Origin: Candidatus Binatia bacterium
GTDB taxonomy: Bacteria > Vulcanimicrobiota > Vulcanimicrobiia > Vulcanimicrobiales > Vulcanimicrobiaceae
Length of the DNA: 64,000 nucleotides
Reading direction: 5' to 3'
Assembly (NCBI GenBank): GCA_035544215.1
Contig: DATKHY010000007.1
Span: forward strand, 1,488,001 to 1,552,000
A model generated the notes under the pieces. It was not told the origin of the DNA. It saw only the letters and a program-made list of their open reading frames with translations, and did not search any database. Of this stretch, positions 15,118 to 23,796 are shown piece by piece; within the stretch, counting starts at the first letter, position 1; each line of letters starts with the position of its first letter. The position numbers and the translations under genes are program-made.

Positions 15118-17463
15118 ATGACTCGTCTCCTTGCGGTCGTTCTTGTGGCGGTCGCCGTCGGCATCGCCCCCGTGCGGGCCGAGCGGCCGATCGTCGATCT
15201 CCATCGTCTGGACGCGTACTTCGAGCTTTTCGCCGCCGACTCGAGCGTGCCGTGGAAGCCGACTACTGTTCGCTTGGATACCTACTCGAGCGCACCGGTG
15301 GCGTTTTCGGTTTATAGCGTCGATCCCGCCGACGTGCTAACGGCCGGATCGAGTTGGCGTTCGCGGGCGATCTCGACCGCTGGGCGCCGTCCACTGCTTT
15401 CATTCAATTTTACGCCGCCCGGCGGCTACCAATTCGAGTCGAGCGAAGTGAACGTGCCGCTCGGATCGCGCGAGGGCTTCTTCGTGATCGAGGCCCGCCG
15501 CGGCGACGTCGGCGAACAAGTCTGGATCAACCGCTCGCGCGTCGGCGTCGTCTCGAAGGAGACGCCGAGCGGGCTGCTGGTGTACGGCGCGGACCTCGGA
15601 ACCGGAATGCCGCTGGCGCGCATGCGCGTGGCGTTCGTCGTGAACCGTTCGTTCGCCACGAGCGTGACGAACGACGACGGCATCGTAACGTGGAATCGCT
15701 GGCCGCGCCCCGTCTTCGCGCTCGCGCAGTGGGGAAGCAGTTACGCGTTCTTAAGCCTGCTGCCGCAAGCGCCGCTTCCCGACACGATCGTCGGCGTTCG
15801 GACCGATTCCGCCGTGGTTCACGCCGGCGACGTGGTGCGCGTGGTCGGCTTCGCACGCACGCGTTCGCGCGGCGTCCTCAAGGCGAGCACCGGAAGCCTG
15901 CTCGTCACGATGCGCGACGGCGCCCAGACGATCGCGGAGCGCCGCGTGCCGCTTGACGACGCGGGCGCCTTTACGACGTCCTTCGCGGTCCCGCAACAAG
16001 CAGCGGCTGGCGACTACGCCGTCCTCGCGCAGGCCGAGCACGGCGTCGGCGGCGCGACCGTGCACGTCGACGCCAACGCCGGGGGTCTGACGCTGCGCGT
16101 CGCCTCGACGTGCGGCGCGACCTGCGACGCGCGGCAAGACGTCCCGCTGCTCGTGCACGCCTCGAGCGGTGACGTGAGCGTGCGCATCACCGTCATGCGG
16201 TCCCCGCACGTCTGGCTCGGATACGCCGGCGACGAGGCCCCCTGGGCGACTACGCGCTGGCTCGACGAGCTCGTTCGTACCGATTCCAGCGGCAACGCGA
16301 CCGTGGATATTCCCGCGCCGAGCGACGAGCTCGGTTCGACGTACGGTGTGCACGTCGCGGCCGGCGGCGCCACGGCGGACACGCGGGTCGCCGTTCCCAC
16401 CGCGCAGGCCGCGATACGGCTGCATCTGGATCGTGAGGAACAGGGTCTCGGAATGCCGGTGAGCTTCGACGTGTACGCGCAGTCCCTGGACGGCAAGCCG
16501 CTGGGCGGCGCCGACGTGACCGTGCGGATGGCCCACGGCGCCGCCGTGGCGCAGCAGCAGTTGCGTCTCGACGCCGACGGCCACGCGCGCGGCAGCTTCA
16601 ACGCGCCCGATCTCGGAACGAACCTGATCCTGGCATCGGTTGATCGGGACGGTCGCGCGATCGATGCAGCGCAGGTGCAGATCGAACCGCTGGCGCCGGC
16701 GGCGACGAGCGACGGGACGAGCACGAACGTGAGCGTGACCCTCGATAAGGCCAGCTATCGCGCTGGCGACGAGATCACGGTGGATGCATCCGCGCCGGGG
16801 TCGGAAGGCGAGGCGCTGATTACGTTCGAGAGCGCGCTCGGCGTGCAGACGCACGTGCTGCGCACGTCAGGCGGGCGCGCGATCGCGCATCTGCGCGCGA
16901 CGGATGCGACTGGCGAGCTGCGCATCGGCGCGGCGTTCGTGCGAGACGGCACGATCGAATGGGCCACGGTGCCGCTTGCGCTCGCGGCGCCCGGCCGCCC
17001 GCAATCGTCGCGCGTCTCGCTCGCGAGCGCGGAGTTCGCGCCGGGCCAGGCGACGAAAATCGCGCTCGACGGCGCGACCGCGCAGCGCGGAACCGTCGTC
17101 GTCCGCATCAGCCGTGGAGCGCCGTCGGGAAGCGCGCTGTTTTCCTCGGCGCCGGAGCTGCTGGCGATTGGCGTTACCACGACGCAGAACAGCGCGCCGG
17201 AGACGCTGACGTGGCATCCGTGGGTCAACTCGACGGGCGATCACGCGCAGATCCTGAGCTTCGTTCGGCGGACGCAGCCGCCGGCCGAGGCGTCGCTCGT
17301 GCAGGCCGACACCGAGGCCGTGGGCTGGAGCGTCGGTCGCGCCGGGGCCGACGGAATCGGCGTCGCGCTGCCGGAGAGCAGCGGCCGGTACACGCTCTCG
17401 GTGCTGGACATCTGCGACGACGGCAGCGTGAGCGAGGCGTCGTCCACCGTCGTCGTGCGCTGA
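15118..17463 (+). CDS. Secreted alpha-2-macroglobulin-like (MG-domain) protein without thioester
   Basis: A 781-residue protein with an N-terminal signal peptide (LLAVVLVAVAVGIAPVRA). Repeated beta-sandwich modules show macroglobulin MG2-type motifs: SAVVHAGDVVRVVGFAR and KASYRAGDEITVDA, each a 'xxGDxV' strand pattern, plus carboxypeptidase-regulatory-like TNDDGIVTWNR. Bacterial alpha-2-macroglobulins trap proteases or guard the envelope, but they are about 1600 residues and carry a CxEQ thioester. Neither the length nor that motif is seen here. It is therefore a shortened MG-repeat protein of unknown role. It ends 19 bases before polA. Confidence 0.75.
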   Translation: MTRLLAVVLVAVAVGIAPVRAERPIVDLHRLDAYFELFAADSSVPWKPTTVRLDTYSSAPVAFSVYSVDPADVLTAGSSWRSRAISTAGRRPLLSFNFTPPGGYQFESSEVNVPLGSREGFFVIEARRGDVGEQVWINRSRVGVVSKETPSGLLVYGADLGTGMPLARMRVAFVVNRSFATSVTNDDGIVTWNRWPRPVFALAQWGSSYAFLSLLPQAPLPDTIVGVRTDSAVVHAGDVVRVVGFARTRSRGVLKASTGSLLVTMRDGAQTIAERRVPLDDAGAFTTSFAVPQQAAAGDYAVLAQAEHGVGGATVHVDANAGGLTLRVASTCGATCDARQDVPLLVHASSGDVSVRITVMRSPHVWLGYAGDEAPWATTRWLDELVRTDSSGNATVDIPAPSDELGSTYGVHVAAGGATADTRVAVPTAQAAIRLHLDREEQGLGMPVSFDVYAQSLDGKPLGGADVTVRMAHGAAVAQQQLRLDADGHARGSFNAPDLGTNLILASVDRDGRAIDAAQVQIEPLAPAATSDGTSTNVSVTLDKASYRAGDEITVDASAPGSEGEALITFESALGVQTHVLRTSGGRAIAHLRATDATGELRIGAAFVRDGTIEWATVPLALAAPGRPQSSRVSLASAEFAPGQATKIALDGATAQRGTVVVRISRGAPSGSALFSSAPELLAIGVTTTQNSAPETLTWHPWVNSTGDHAQILSFVRRTQPPAEASLVQADTEAVGWSVGRAGADGIGVALPESSGRYTLSVLDICDDGSVSEASSTVVVR

Positions 17464-17482
17464 CGACGGTAGGAAAATCGCC

Positions 17483-20104
17483 ATGGCGTTGATGCTGCTC
17501 GACACCTACGGCCTCGTCTATCGGGCGTTCTTCGCGTTGCCGCCGCTGAACACGACGGCGGGCATGCCGATCAACGCGGTCTACGGCTTCACGATGATGC
17601 TCAACAAGCTGATCGCCGACGAGAAGCCGACGCACATTCTCGCGGCGTTCGACAAAGGCATGCCCGCGGATCGCGTCGCGCTGTTCGCGGAATACAAGGC
17701 GCAGCGGCGCGTGATGCCCGACGAGCTGCGCGGCCAGTTCGCACTCGTGCGCCGCGTGCTCGAGACGTTTCGCATCCCGATCGTCGAGATCGAGGGACAG
17801 GAGGCAGACGACGTCATCGCGACGCTCGCGCGCCAGGCGGAGGAAGCCGGCGAGCAGACGCTGGTCGTCACGGGCGATCTCGATCTCTTGCAGATCGTCG
17901 ACGAACGCACGACCGTGTTGACGACGCGGCGCGGCATCACGGAGCTCGGACGCTACGACCCGGCCGCCGTGCGGGAACGCTTCGGGCTCGAGCCGGCCCA
18001 GCTGCCCGACTTTCGCGGCCTCAAGGGCGACCCGTCGGATAATCTTCCCGGCATACCCGGCGTCGGCGAGAAAACGGCGAGCAAGCTGTTGCAGTCCGCC
18101 GGTTCGCTCGACGCGCTCGTCGCGAATCCGGCCCTCGCGGGCAGTCCGAAGCTTGAGAAGCTCATCGAGCAATACGGCGCGCAGGCCTGCGTGTGCCGCG
18201 CCGTCTCGATGGTGCGCCGCGATCTTCCGCTGCCGATTGATTGGGAGAGGAGCCGCTACGTTCCGCCGCCGGAGGGCGAGCTCTATCGCCTCTACAGCGA
18301 GCTCGAGTTCAGGACGCTGCTGTCGAAGCTGTCGCCCCCGCCGGACCTCCCGCTGTTCGAGAGCGGCGAGCGCCTGCGCGGAAATTATCGGAGCTACGTT
18401 TCGTCGGTCGATCCGCCGGAGTTTGCGCGGCTCGCGCAAGAGCTGAGCGCGTTGGCGGATGCGCAACGCGTCGTGTTTGCGCTACACGGCGACGCATTCG
18501 GCGTCAGCGCCAAGGCCGGCGAGGGCGTCAGCTTCGGTCCCGCCGCGCTTGCGCACGCGCCCGTGCGCGCCGCGCTCGAGCGCATCTTCGCATCGAACGC
18601 GCGCGTCGGCGCGTATGACGCGAAGCGTCTGCTGCGCGCGCTGCGCGGGACGGGCGTGGGCGGCGCGCGTTTCGCGGACGACGCGATGATCGCCGCGCAC
18701 TTGCTCGATCCGTCGCGCGGCTTCGCCCAGGTCGACGACGGAGCAAGGCGATTCCTCGGCGTCGAGCTGCCGGACGATGCCGCGGCGCACGCCGACGCCG
18801 CCTTCGCGCTCGTCGAGAAGGGCCGCTCCGAGCTCGAGTCGCGCGAGCAGCTCCGGCTGTACGAAGACGTCGAGGTGCCGCTTGCGCCGGTCCTAGCGAA
18901 GATGGAATCCGCCGGCGTTACGATCGACGCCCGCGAGCTCGAGATCGTCGGCGCGGAGGTCGAGGCGGCCGCGGCGCGTCTGCAAAAACAGATTCACGAC
19001 TTCGCGGGCGAAGAGTTCAACATCGGCTCGCCGCAGCAGCTCGGCAACGTGCTCTTCGGAAAGCTGCAAATTCCGGGCGGCAAGAAGACGAAGACTGGTT
19101 GGGCCACCGGCGTCGAGGTCTTGCAAGGCTTGTCGCGCGAGTACCCGATCTGCGCGCTCGTGCTGGAGTGGCGCGAAGTCACGAAGCTTAAGAACACGTA
19201 CATCGACGTGATCCCGCGGCTCGTCGATCCGCGCGACCGGCGCTTGCGGACCGACTTCAATCAGGCCGCGACCGCGACCGGCCGCCTCTCCTCGACCAAC
19301 CCTAACCTGCAGAACATCCCGGTTCGCGGAGAGCTCGGTCGCCGCATCCGCCGCGCGTTCGTCGCGCGCGACGACGACTACGTGCTGCTCGCCGCGGACT
19401 ACAGTCAGATCGAGCTCCGGCTGATGGCGGAGCTCTCCGGCGACGCCGCGATGCGCGCGGCGTTCCGCGAGTCGGCGGACATTCACGACTACACCGCGCG
19501 CCAGATCTTCAACGTCCCCGCAGACGTCTTAGTCGACGGCAATCAGCGGCGCATGGCTAAGAGCGTCAACTTCGGTCTCTTCTACGGCATGTCGGACTTC
19601 GGTCTCGCGCAGCGCCTCGAGATCAGCCGCGCCGAGGCGAAGGAGATGACGGCCGCGTACTTCGCTCGCTTCCCCGAGGTCCGCGCCTACATCGATAACA
19701 CGATCGAAGAGGGCCGCCGCACGGGCTACGTGTCGACGATTCTCGGGCGCCGCCGCTACATGCCGGGATTGATCTCCGGGAACTACATGTTACGGGCAGC
19801 GGCGGAGCGCGAGGCGACCAACGCGCCGCTCCAAGGCAGCGCAGCCGACCTGATGAAGCTCGCGATGGTGCGCATCGACCGGGCGCTGGAAGAGGCGCGC
19901 CTCGACGCGGCGATGCTGCTCCAGATCCACGACGAGCTGATCTTCGAGGTGCGCAAACGCGATCTGCGGCGCGTCTCGGCGCTCGTGCGCGATCACATGG
20001 AGAACGTCATCGAGCTATCGGTGCCGCTCGAGGTCACGCTCAAGTCGGGACGCAACTGGTACGACGTCGAGCCAATCGGCGACGAGGCGTTCGAGCGTGT
20101 ATAG
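17483..20104 (+). CDS. polA: DNA polymerase I
   Basis: An 873-residue family A polymerase. Residues 1-290 are the 5' nuclease (DTYGLVYRAFFA, EADDVIATLA, GDLDLLQ, and the helix-hairpin-helix LPGIPGVGEKTA). The C-terminal part carries polymerase motifs A (DYSQIELRLMAELSGD), B (RRMAKSVNFGLFYGM) and C (LQIHDELIFEV). The middle 3'-5' exonuclease domain has lost the first DxE metal motif (the sequence reads VFALHGDAFG there), though a later Asp region (YDAKRLLRAL) remains. It therefore probably lacks proofreading, like Taq and Bacillus enzymes. The gene functions in Okazaki fragment maturation and repair, and sits with mutM. Confidence 0.97.
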   Translation: MALMLLDTYGLVYRAFFALPPLNTTAGMPINAVYGFTMMLNKLIADEKPTHILAAFDKGMPADRVALFAEYKAQRRVMPDELRGQFALVRRVLETFRIPIVEIEGQEADDVIATLARQAEEAGEQTLVVTGDLDLLQIVDERTTVLTTRRGITELGRYDPAAVRERFGLEPAQLPDFRGLKGDPSDNLPGIPGVGEKTASKLLQSAGSLDALVANPALAGSPKLEKLIEQYGAQACVCRAVSMVRRDLPLPIDWERSRYVPPPEGELYRLYSELEFRTLLSKLSPPPDLPLFESGERLRGNYRSYVSSVDPPEFARLAQELSALADAQRVVFALHGDAFGVSAKAGEGVSFGPAALAHAPVRAALERIFASNARVGAYDAKRLLRALRGTGVGGARFADDAMIAAHLLDPSRGFAQVDDGARRFLGVELPDDAAAHADAAFALVEKGRSELESREQLRLYEDVEVPLAPVLAKMESAGVTIDARELEIVGAEVEAAAARLQKQIHDFAGEEFNIGSPQQLGNVLFGKLQIPGGKKTKTGWATGVEVLQGLSREYPICALVLEWREVTKLKNTYIDVIPRLVDPRDRRLRTDFNQAATATGRLSSTNPNLQNIPVRGELGRRIRRAFVARDDDYVLLAADYSQIELRLMAELSGDAAMRAAFRESADIHDYTARQIFNVPADVLVDGNQRRMAKSVNFGLFYGMSDFGLAQRLEISRAEAKEMTAAYFARFPEVRAYIDNTIEEGRRTGYVSTILGRRRYMPGLISGNYMLRAAAEREATNAPLQGSAADLMKLAMVRIDRALEEARLDAAMLLQIHDELIFEVRKRDLRRVSALVRDHMENVIELSVPLEVTLKSGRNWYDVEPIGDEAFERV

Positions 20105-20519
20105 CCTCGCGTTCTGGCTGGCGGCGGCGTTGCCGATCGTCGTCGTCCACGCGCCGCACGCGGACCTCACGCTCGAGGTCGCGCGGACCGAAGCGCAGCG
20201 CGAGTATGGCTTGATGAACCGCACGCAGATCGCGCCGCGCACCGGCATGATCTTCGTGTTCGGCGGCGATGCGCCGGTCGCGTTCTGGATGAAGGATACG
20301 CTCGTTCCGCTCGACATGCTGTTCATCGCCGCCGACGGCACCGTGCGTCGCGTCTTCGCCAACGTCGCCGTCGTGCCGCGCTCGCTGCCCGACGCGGACA
20401 TCCCGCGCGAGAGCGACGTCGCGAAATACGTGATCGAGCTAAGCGCCGGCGAGGCGGCTAAAGACGGGATCGCGCCGGGCGTGCGGCTCAACCTGCGGAG
20501 CGTTCCTTCCGCGCAATAA
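20097..20519 (+). CDS. DUF192 family exported protein
   Basis: 140 residues. An N-terminal hydrophobic segment (LAFWLAAALPIVVV) probably serves as signal or anchor. The DUF192 core is complete: REYGLMNR, GMIFVFG and the hallmark FWMKDTLVPLDMLFI. Function of the family is unknown. Its GTG start lies inside polA and overlaps the polA stop by 8 bases. The stop abuts the mutM ATG directly, so it lies in one transcription unit with polA and mutM. Confidence 0.9.
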   Translation: MYSLAFWLAAALPIVVVHAPHADLTLEVARTEAQREYGLMNRTQIAPRTGMIFVFGGDAPVAFWMKDTLVPLDMLFIAADGTVRRVFANVAVVPRSLPDADIPRESDVAKYVIELSAGEAAKDGIAPGVRLNLRSVPSAQ

Positions 20520-21335
20520 ATGCCCGAACTGCCGGAGGTTGAGACGATCGTCCGCGGTCTGGCCGGAACGATCGTGGGAAGGACCATCGAGCGCGCGGAG
20601 CTGCGGCTTGCGAAGATGGCGATCGCGCCGTCCGGCACGCGTTTCGAGCGGGCCGTCGCCGGCGAGCGGATCGCGGGCATCCGCCGGCGGGGGAAATATG
20701 CGGTCATCGAGCTCTGCTCGGGCCGCTGCCTGGTCACGAGCCTGCGCATGACCGGCCGGCTCGTGGTCGCGCGCGCCGCGGCGCCGGAGTACCCGGGGAC
20801 GCATCTGTTGCTGCACCTCAGCGGTGGCCGGCACTTGCGCTTCTCGGACGTGCGCACTTTCGGGCGTATGCGGCTCGTCGCCCCGGGGGAAGCGTGGGAC
20901 CGGGAGCTCGGCGTCGAGCCGTTGTCCACAGACTTTACACAGCAGGCCTTTGCGGGTATGCTGGCGGGGCGGACGACGCCGATCAAGGTATTGCTCCTCG
21001 ATCAGCGGCGCATCGCAGGCATCGGCAACATCTATGCATGCGAGGCGCTCTGGGAAGCCCGGGTACGTCCGAGCCGGCCCGCCCGGGCATTGACGAAACC
21101 GGCGATCCGCCGCTTACGTCACGCCATCGTCGAAGTTTTGCAGCGCGCGATCTCGATGCGCGGAACGAGCGTCGACGACTACGTTGACGCCGGCGGACTG
21201 CAGGGAAGTTTTCAGAACGACCTTAGCGTCTACGGCAGGCTCGGTCGAGAATGCCGGCGATGCGGTACCGGCAGGATCGTTCGAACGGTTCTGGCACAGC
21301 GCGGCACGTGGTGGTGTCGCCGGTGCCAAAGGTAA
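20520..21335 (+). CDS. mutM: Formamidopyrimidine-DNA glycosylase (Fpg/MutM)
   Basis: A 271-residue base excision repair enzyme removing 8-oxoguanine and ring-opened purines. The catalytic N-terminus is PELPEVETI (Pro2 nucleophile, Glu3), the conserved Lys is in RRRGKYAVI (about residue 59), the helix-two-turn-helix is in the GIGNIYACEALW region, and the C-terminal zinc finger is CRRCGT and CRRCQ. The ATG is set by the invariant N-terminus. It directly follows the DUF192 gene. Confidence 0.97.
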   Translation: MPELPEVETIVRGLAGTIVGRTIERAELRLAKMAIAPSGTRFERAVAGERIAGIRRRGKYAVIELCSGRCLVTSLRMTGRLVVARAAAPEYPGTHLLLHLSGGRHLRFSDVRTFGRMRLVAPGEAWDRELGVEPLSTDFTQQAFAGMLAGRTTPIKVLLLDQRRIAGIGNIYACEALWEARVRPSRPARALTKPAIRRLRHAIVEVLQRAISMRGTSVDDYVDAGGLQGSFQNDLSVYGRLGRECRRCGTGRIVRTVLAQRGTWWCRRCQR

Positions 21336-21363
21336 GTAAAATTTATGAAAGTGGGAATTTCAA

Positions 21364-22527
21364 ATCTCTACAACTGAAGTAGCTCCGATCAACTACGAGG
21401 AAGATCAACTGGCGCTAGAGCAGCGCCTGTACGAAGAATCGCTGCGGGTCCTCGACGAGGGCCAAGTGCTCACGGGCTCGATCGTCCAAAAGGACAAAGA
21501 CGAAGTGCTCGTCGACGTAGGCGGGAAATCCGAAGGCGTCCTCCCGTTCCGCGAGCTCTCGCTCGCCGTGGATCCCAAACTACTGCGCGTCGGCGATACG
21601 CTTGAGGTCATGGTCCATCGCATCGACGAGATGGATGGCACGCTCTTTTTATCCGAGCGCCGCGCCCGCGCGCTGAAGACGTGGGAAAAGGTGATCGAGG
21701 CGCACGACCGCGACGAAATCATCGAGGCGACGGTCACGCAGGTCGTCAAGGGCGGAGTGCTCGTGGATCTCGGCATGCGCGGCTTCGTGCCGGCGTCGCA
21801 GATCCGGCGGCAGCCCGTCGGAAACCTCGACGAGCTCGTCGGCCAGCATCTGCGCTTGAAAGTGATCGATCTCGATCACAAGCGACATCGCGTCGTGCTG
21901 TCGCAGCGACTCGTCCTCGAGGAAGAGCTCCAGGCCAAGAAACAGGAGCTGCTCGATACGCTCGAAGTGGGCCAGATCCGGGAGGGCGTCGTGGTGCGTC
22001 TCGCCGATTTCGGCGCGTTCGTCGACCTCGGCGGAATCGACGGTCTGATTCACAACAGCGAGCTGTCGTATGCGCGGATCAAGCACCCGTCGGAGGTCGT
22101 CAAGATCGGAGACGTCGTTCAGGTCGAGATCATGAAGTTCGATCCGGACGCCAAGAAGGTGAGTCTCTCGCTCAAACACGCGCTTCCGGATCCATGGGAT
22201 CAATACGCCGACCGGCTCTACGAGACGAACAAGCTTTCCGCGCAAGTCGTCAAGGTGACGCCGAACTACCTGCTCGTCGAAGTCATCCCGGGAATCTTGG
22301 CGATGGTTCCCAAGGGCGAGTTCGACGCGTCCGCCCAGTTCGCGGCGGGACAAGAGGTCGAAGTCACGTTGCTGACGATCAACCACGCCACGCGCCGCAT
22401 CACGGCGTCGATCCAGCACGTCGCCGACGTTCCGCCCGAAGAGATCGAGCAGTATGCGGTCGAGGAAGAAATCGAGGTCCCTGCCACCCCCAACGCGAGT
22501 TCGGAGCCGCCGCCGGAAGGCTCGTAA
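21364..22527 (+). CDS. rpsA: S1 RNA-binding domain protein (30S protein S1-type), non-canonical start
   Basis: Four S1 domains in series: starting at GQVLTGSIV, EIIEATVTQV, GQIREGVVV and LSAQVVKV. The third (DFGAFVDLGGIDGLIHNSEL) is the best conserved. S1 with four domains is typical of non-proteobacterial lineages, where it helps mRNA binding by the 30S subunit. The frame is open back to a TGA at 21346 and shows a plausible S1 N-terminus (TTEVAPINYEEDQ) that has no ATG, GTG or TTG before it. The first in-frame GTG (21466) would cut into domain 1. I place the start at the ATC at 21364, 7 bases after a GGGA; this is an inference. Confidence 0.85.
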   Translation: MSTTEVAPINYEEDQLALEQRLYEESLRVLDEGQVLTGSIVQKDKDEVLVDVGGKSEGVLPFRELSLAVDPKLLRVGDTLEVMVHRIDEMDGTLFLSERRARALKTWEKVIEAHDRDEIIEATVTQVVKGGVLVDLGMRGFVPASQIRRQPVGNLDELVGQHLRLKVIDLDHKRHRVVLSQRLVLEEELQAKKQELLDTLEVGQIREGVVVRLADFGAFVDLGGIDGLIHNSELSYARIKHPSEVVKIGDVVQVEIMKFDPDAKKVSLSLKHALPDPWDQYADRLYETNKLSAQVVKVTPNYLLVEVIPGILAMVPKGEFDASAQFAAGQEVEVTLLTINHATRRITASIQHVADVPPEEIEQYAVEEEIEVPATPNASSEPPPEGS

Positions 22528-22536
22528 GATGGCGCC

Positions 22537-23112
22537 GTGCGCGTTGGACTGACCGGCGGCATCGGGGCGGGGAAGAGTCAGGTCGCGACGTACTTCGCCG
22601 AACTCGGTGCCTTCGTGGTCGATACCGACGCCATCGCGCGCGAGGTCGTGGCGCCGCACAGCGACGGATTGCTGCAGATCGCGCACGTTTGGCCGAAGGT
22701 CGTGCGTAACGGCGTGCTCGACCGGGCCGCTTTGGCCGAGATCGTCTTCAGCGACCCGGCGGCGCGCGAGCGCCTCAACGCCCTGCTCCATCCGCACATT
22801 CGACGGCGCGCCATGGAGCGCGAGGCCTTGGCCAAGCCCGGCCAGCTTGTCGTCCACGTGGTGCCGCTGCTGTTCGAAACTGGGTATGATCGTCTCGTTG
22901 ACAAGTCGGTGTTGGTCGTGGCTCCGGTCGAGCAGAGGATCGCGCGCGTCGTAGAGCGCGACCGCATCGACGAGGCGCGCGTGCGCGCGCGGATTGCGAC
23001 ACAAATCGCACCCGAGGAAGCGCACCCTCGCGCGGACTTCATTATTGAGAACGACGGCAACCTCGACCACCTGCAGGAGCGTACGCGCGAGGTCTTCGCC
23101 GCCCTGTCTTAA
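22537..23112 (+). CDS. coaE: Dephospho-CoA kinase
   Basis: A 191-residue kinase that phosphorylates the ribose 3'-OH of dephospho-CoA in the last step of CoA synthesis. P-loop GLTGGIGAGKSQ at the N-terminus, VDTDAIAREV with the substrate-binding Asp, and HVVPLLFETGYD in the lid region. GTG start 9 bases after the S1 gene stop. Downstream lie about 130 bases with a possible stress promoter. Confidence 0.95.
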   Translation: MRVGLTGGIGAGKSQVATYFAELGAFVVDTDAIAREVVAPHSDGLLQIAHVWPKVVRNGVLDRAALAEIVFSDPAARERLNALLHPHIRRRAMEREALAKPGQLVVHVVPLLFETGYDRLVDKSVLVVAPVEQRIARVVERDRIDEARVRARIATQIAPEEAHPRADFIIENDGNLDHLQERTREVFAALS

Positions 23113-23185
23113 GGAAGTCTTCATCTGGGCCGGCAGAAAGCGGCGCCCGGAGGGCCTGCGGGCCAAAATTCTCAGCAAATCCTGA

Positions 23186-23210
23186 GTTTACCGAGCGCTT
23201 GTATGGGAAA
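23186..23210 (+). promoter_or_regulatory. Possible general-stress (SigB-type) promoter
   Basis: GTTTAC (23186-23191), a 13-base spacer and GGGAAA (23205-23210) resemble the Gram-positive SigB consensus GTTTAA-N13-GGGTAT. A start of transcription near 23217 would leave about 29 bases of leader with AGAGAGG (23232-23238) before the KGG gene. Seen only by eye. Confidence 0.35.
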
Positions 23211-23245
23211 GAGTACTTCTATCCATTCAACAGAGAGGATCAGAC

Positions 23246-23461
23246 ATGGCACAAGAGTCAGGGCAGGCCGGCGGCATGAGTGTTCGCGAGGCGGGCCGTC
23301 GCGGCGGCGAGCGCGTGAAGGCCAAGTACGGCTCCGAATTCTACGAAGAGATCGGCCGTAAGGGCGGCGAGGCTACCAAGAGCAAGTACGGCCCGTCGTT
23401 CTACGAGGTCATCGGACAGAAAGGCGGTCAGCGCCCGAAGCGTAAGGCTGCGGCCTCTTAG
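23246..23461 (+). CDS. KGG-repeat general stress protein (GsiB/YciG-like), 71 residues
   Basis: A very hydrophilic, glycine- and lysine-rich protein made of about 20-residue units of the type KYGSxFYEEIGRKGG. The unit occurs twice complete, preceded by a MSVREAGRRGGERV half unit. This is the KGG/LEA_5 motif of bacterial GsiB and plant group 1 LEA (Em) proteins, linked in known families to desiccation, glucose starvation and general stress. The ribosome site AGAGAGG lies 7 bases before the ATG. The 23482 gene downstream is a paralogue. Confidence 0.9.
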   Translation: MAQESGQAGGMSVREAGRRGGERVKAKYGSEFYEEIGRKGGEATKSKYGPSFYEVIGQKGGQRPKRKAAAS

Positions 23462-23481
23462 GGTACAACTAACGCACACCG

Positions 23482-23790
23482 ATGGCTGAAAAGCATGACC
23501 GCGCGGGCAAGCGCGAGATGTCCGTGCGGGAGGCTGGCAAGAAGGGCGGCGACACTGTTCGCGACCGTTACGGGTCGACGTTCTACGAAGATATTGGACG
23601 CAAGGGCGGGAAGGCGACGCGCGACCGCCACGGCGTCGAGTTCTACGAGTCCATCGGTCAAAAAGGCGGCAAGGTAGTCAAGGAAAAGTACGGTTCCGAC
23701 TTTTACGAGGAGATCGGACACAAAGGCGGTCAGAAAGTCAAGAAGCTGATCGCCGAAGCGAAGAAAAAACTGAGCGACGAGAACGGTTGA
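23482..23790 (+). CDS. KGG-repeat general stress protein, 102 residues
   Basis: A second, longer KGG protein with the same leader (MSVREAGKKGG) and three full repeat units (RYGSTFYEDIGRKGG, RHGVEFYESIGQKGG, KYGSDFYEEIGHKGG), ending in a lysine-rich helix. It starts 20 bases after the first KGG gene and probably shares its transcript. The pair looks like a tandem duplication followed by loss or gain of one repeat unit. Confidence 0.9.
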   Translation: MAEKHDRAGKREMSVREAGKKGGDTVRDRYGSTFYEDIGRKGGKATRDRHGVEFYESIGQKGGKVVKEKYGSDFYEEIGHKGGQKVKKLIAEAKKKLSDENG

Positions 23791-23796
23791 CGCACG

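Noticed and set aside
21649-23178. A 509-codon open frame on the minus strand opposite the S1 and coaE genes
   Set aside because: Its translation has no recognisable domain and lies antisense to two well-supported genes; long antisense frames are expected in this GC-rich sequence.
23113-23185. Possible terminator hairpin after coaE (GGCCGG...GGCCTGCGGGCC)
   Set aside because: Arms are imperfect and no T-run follows; not supported enough to list.
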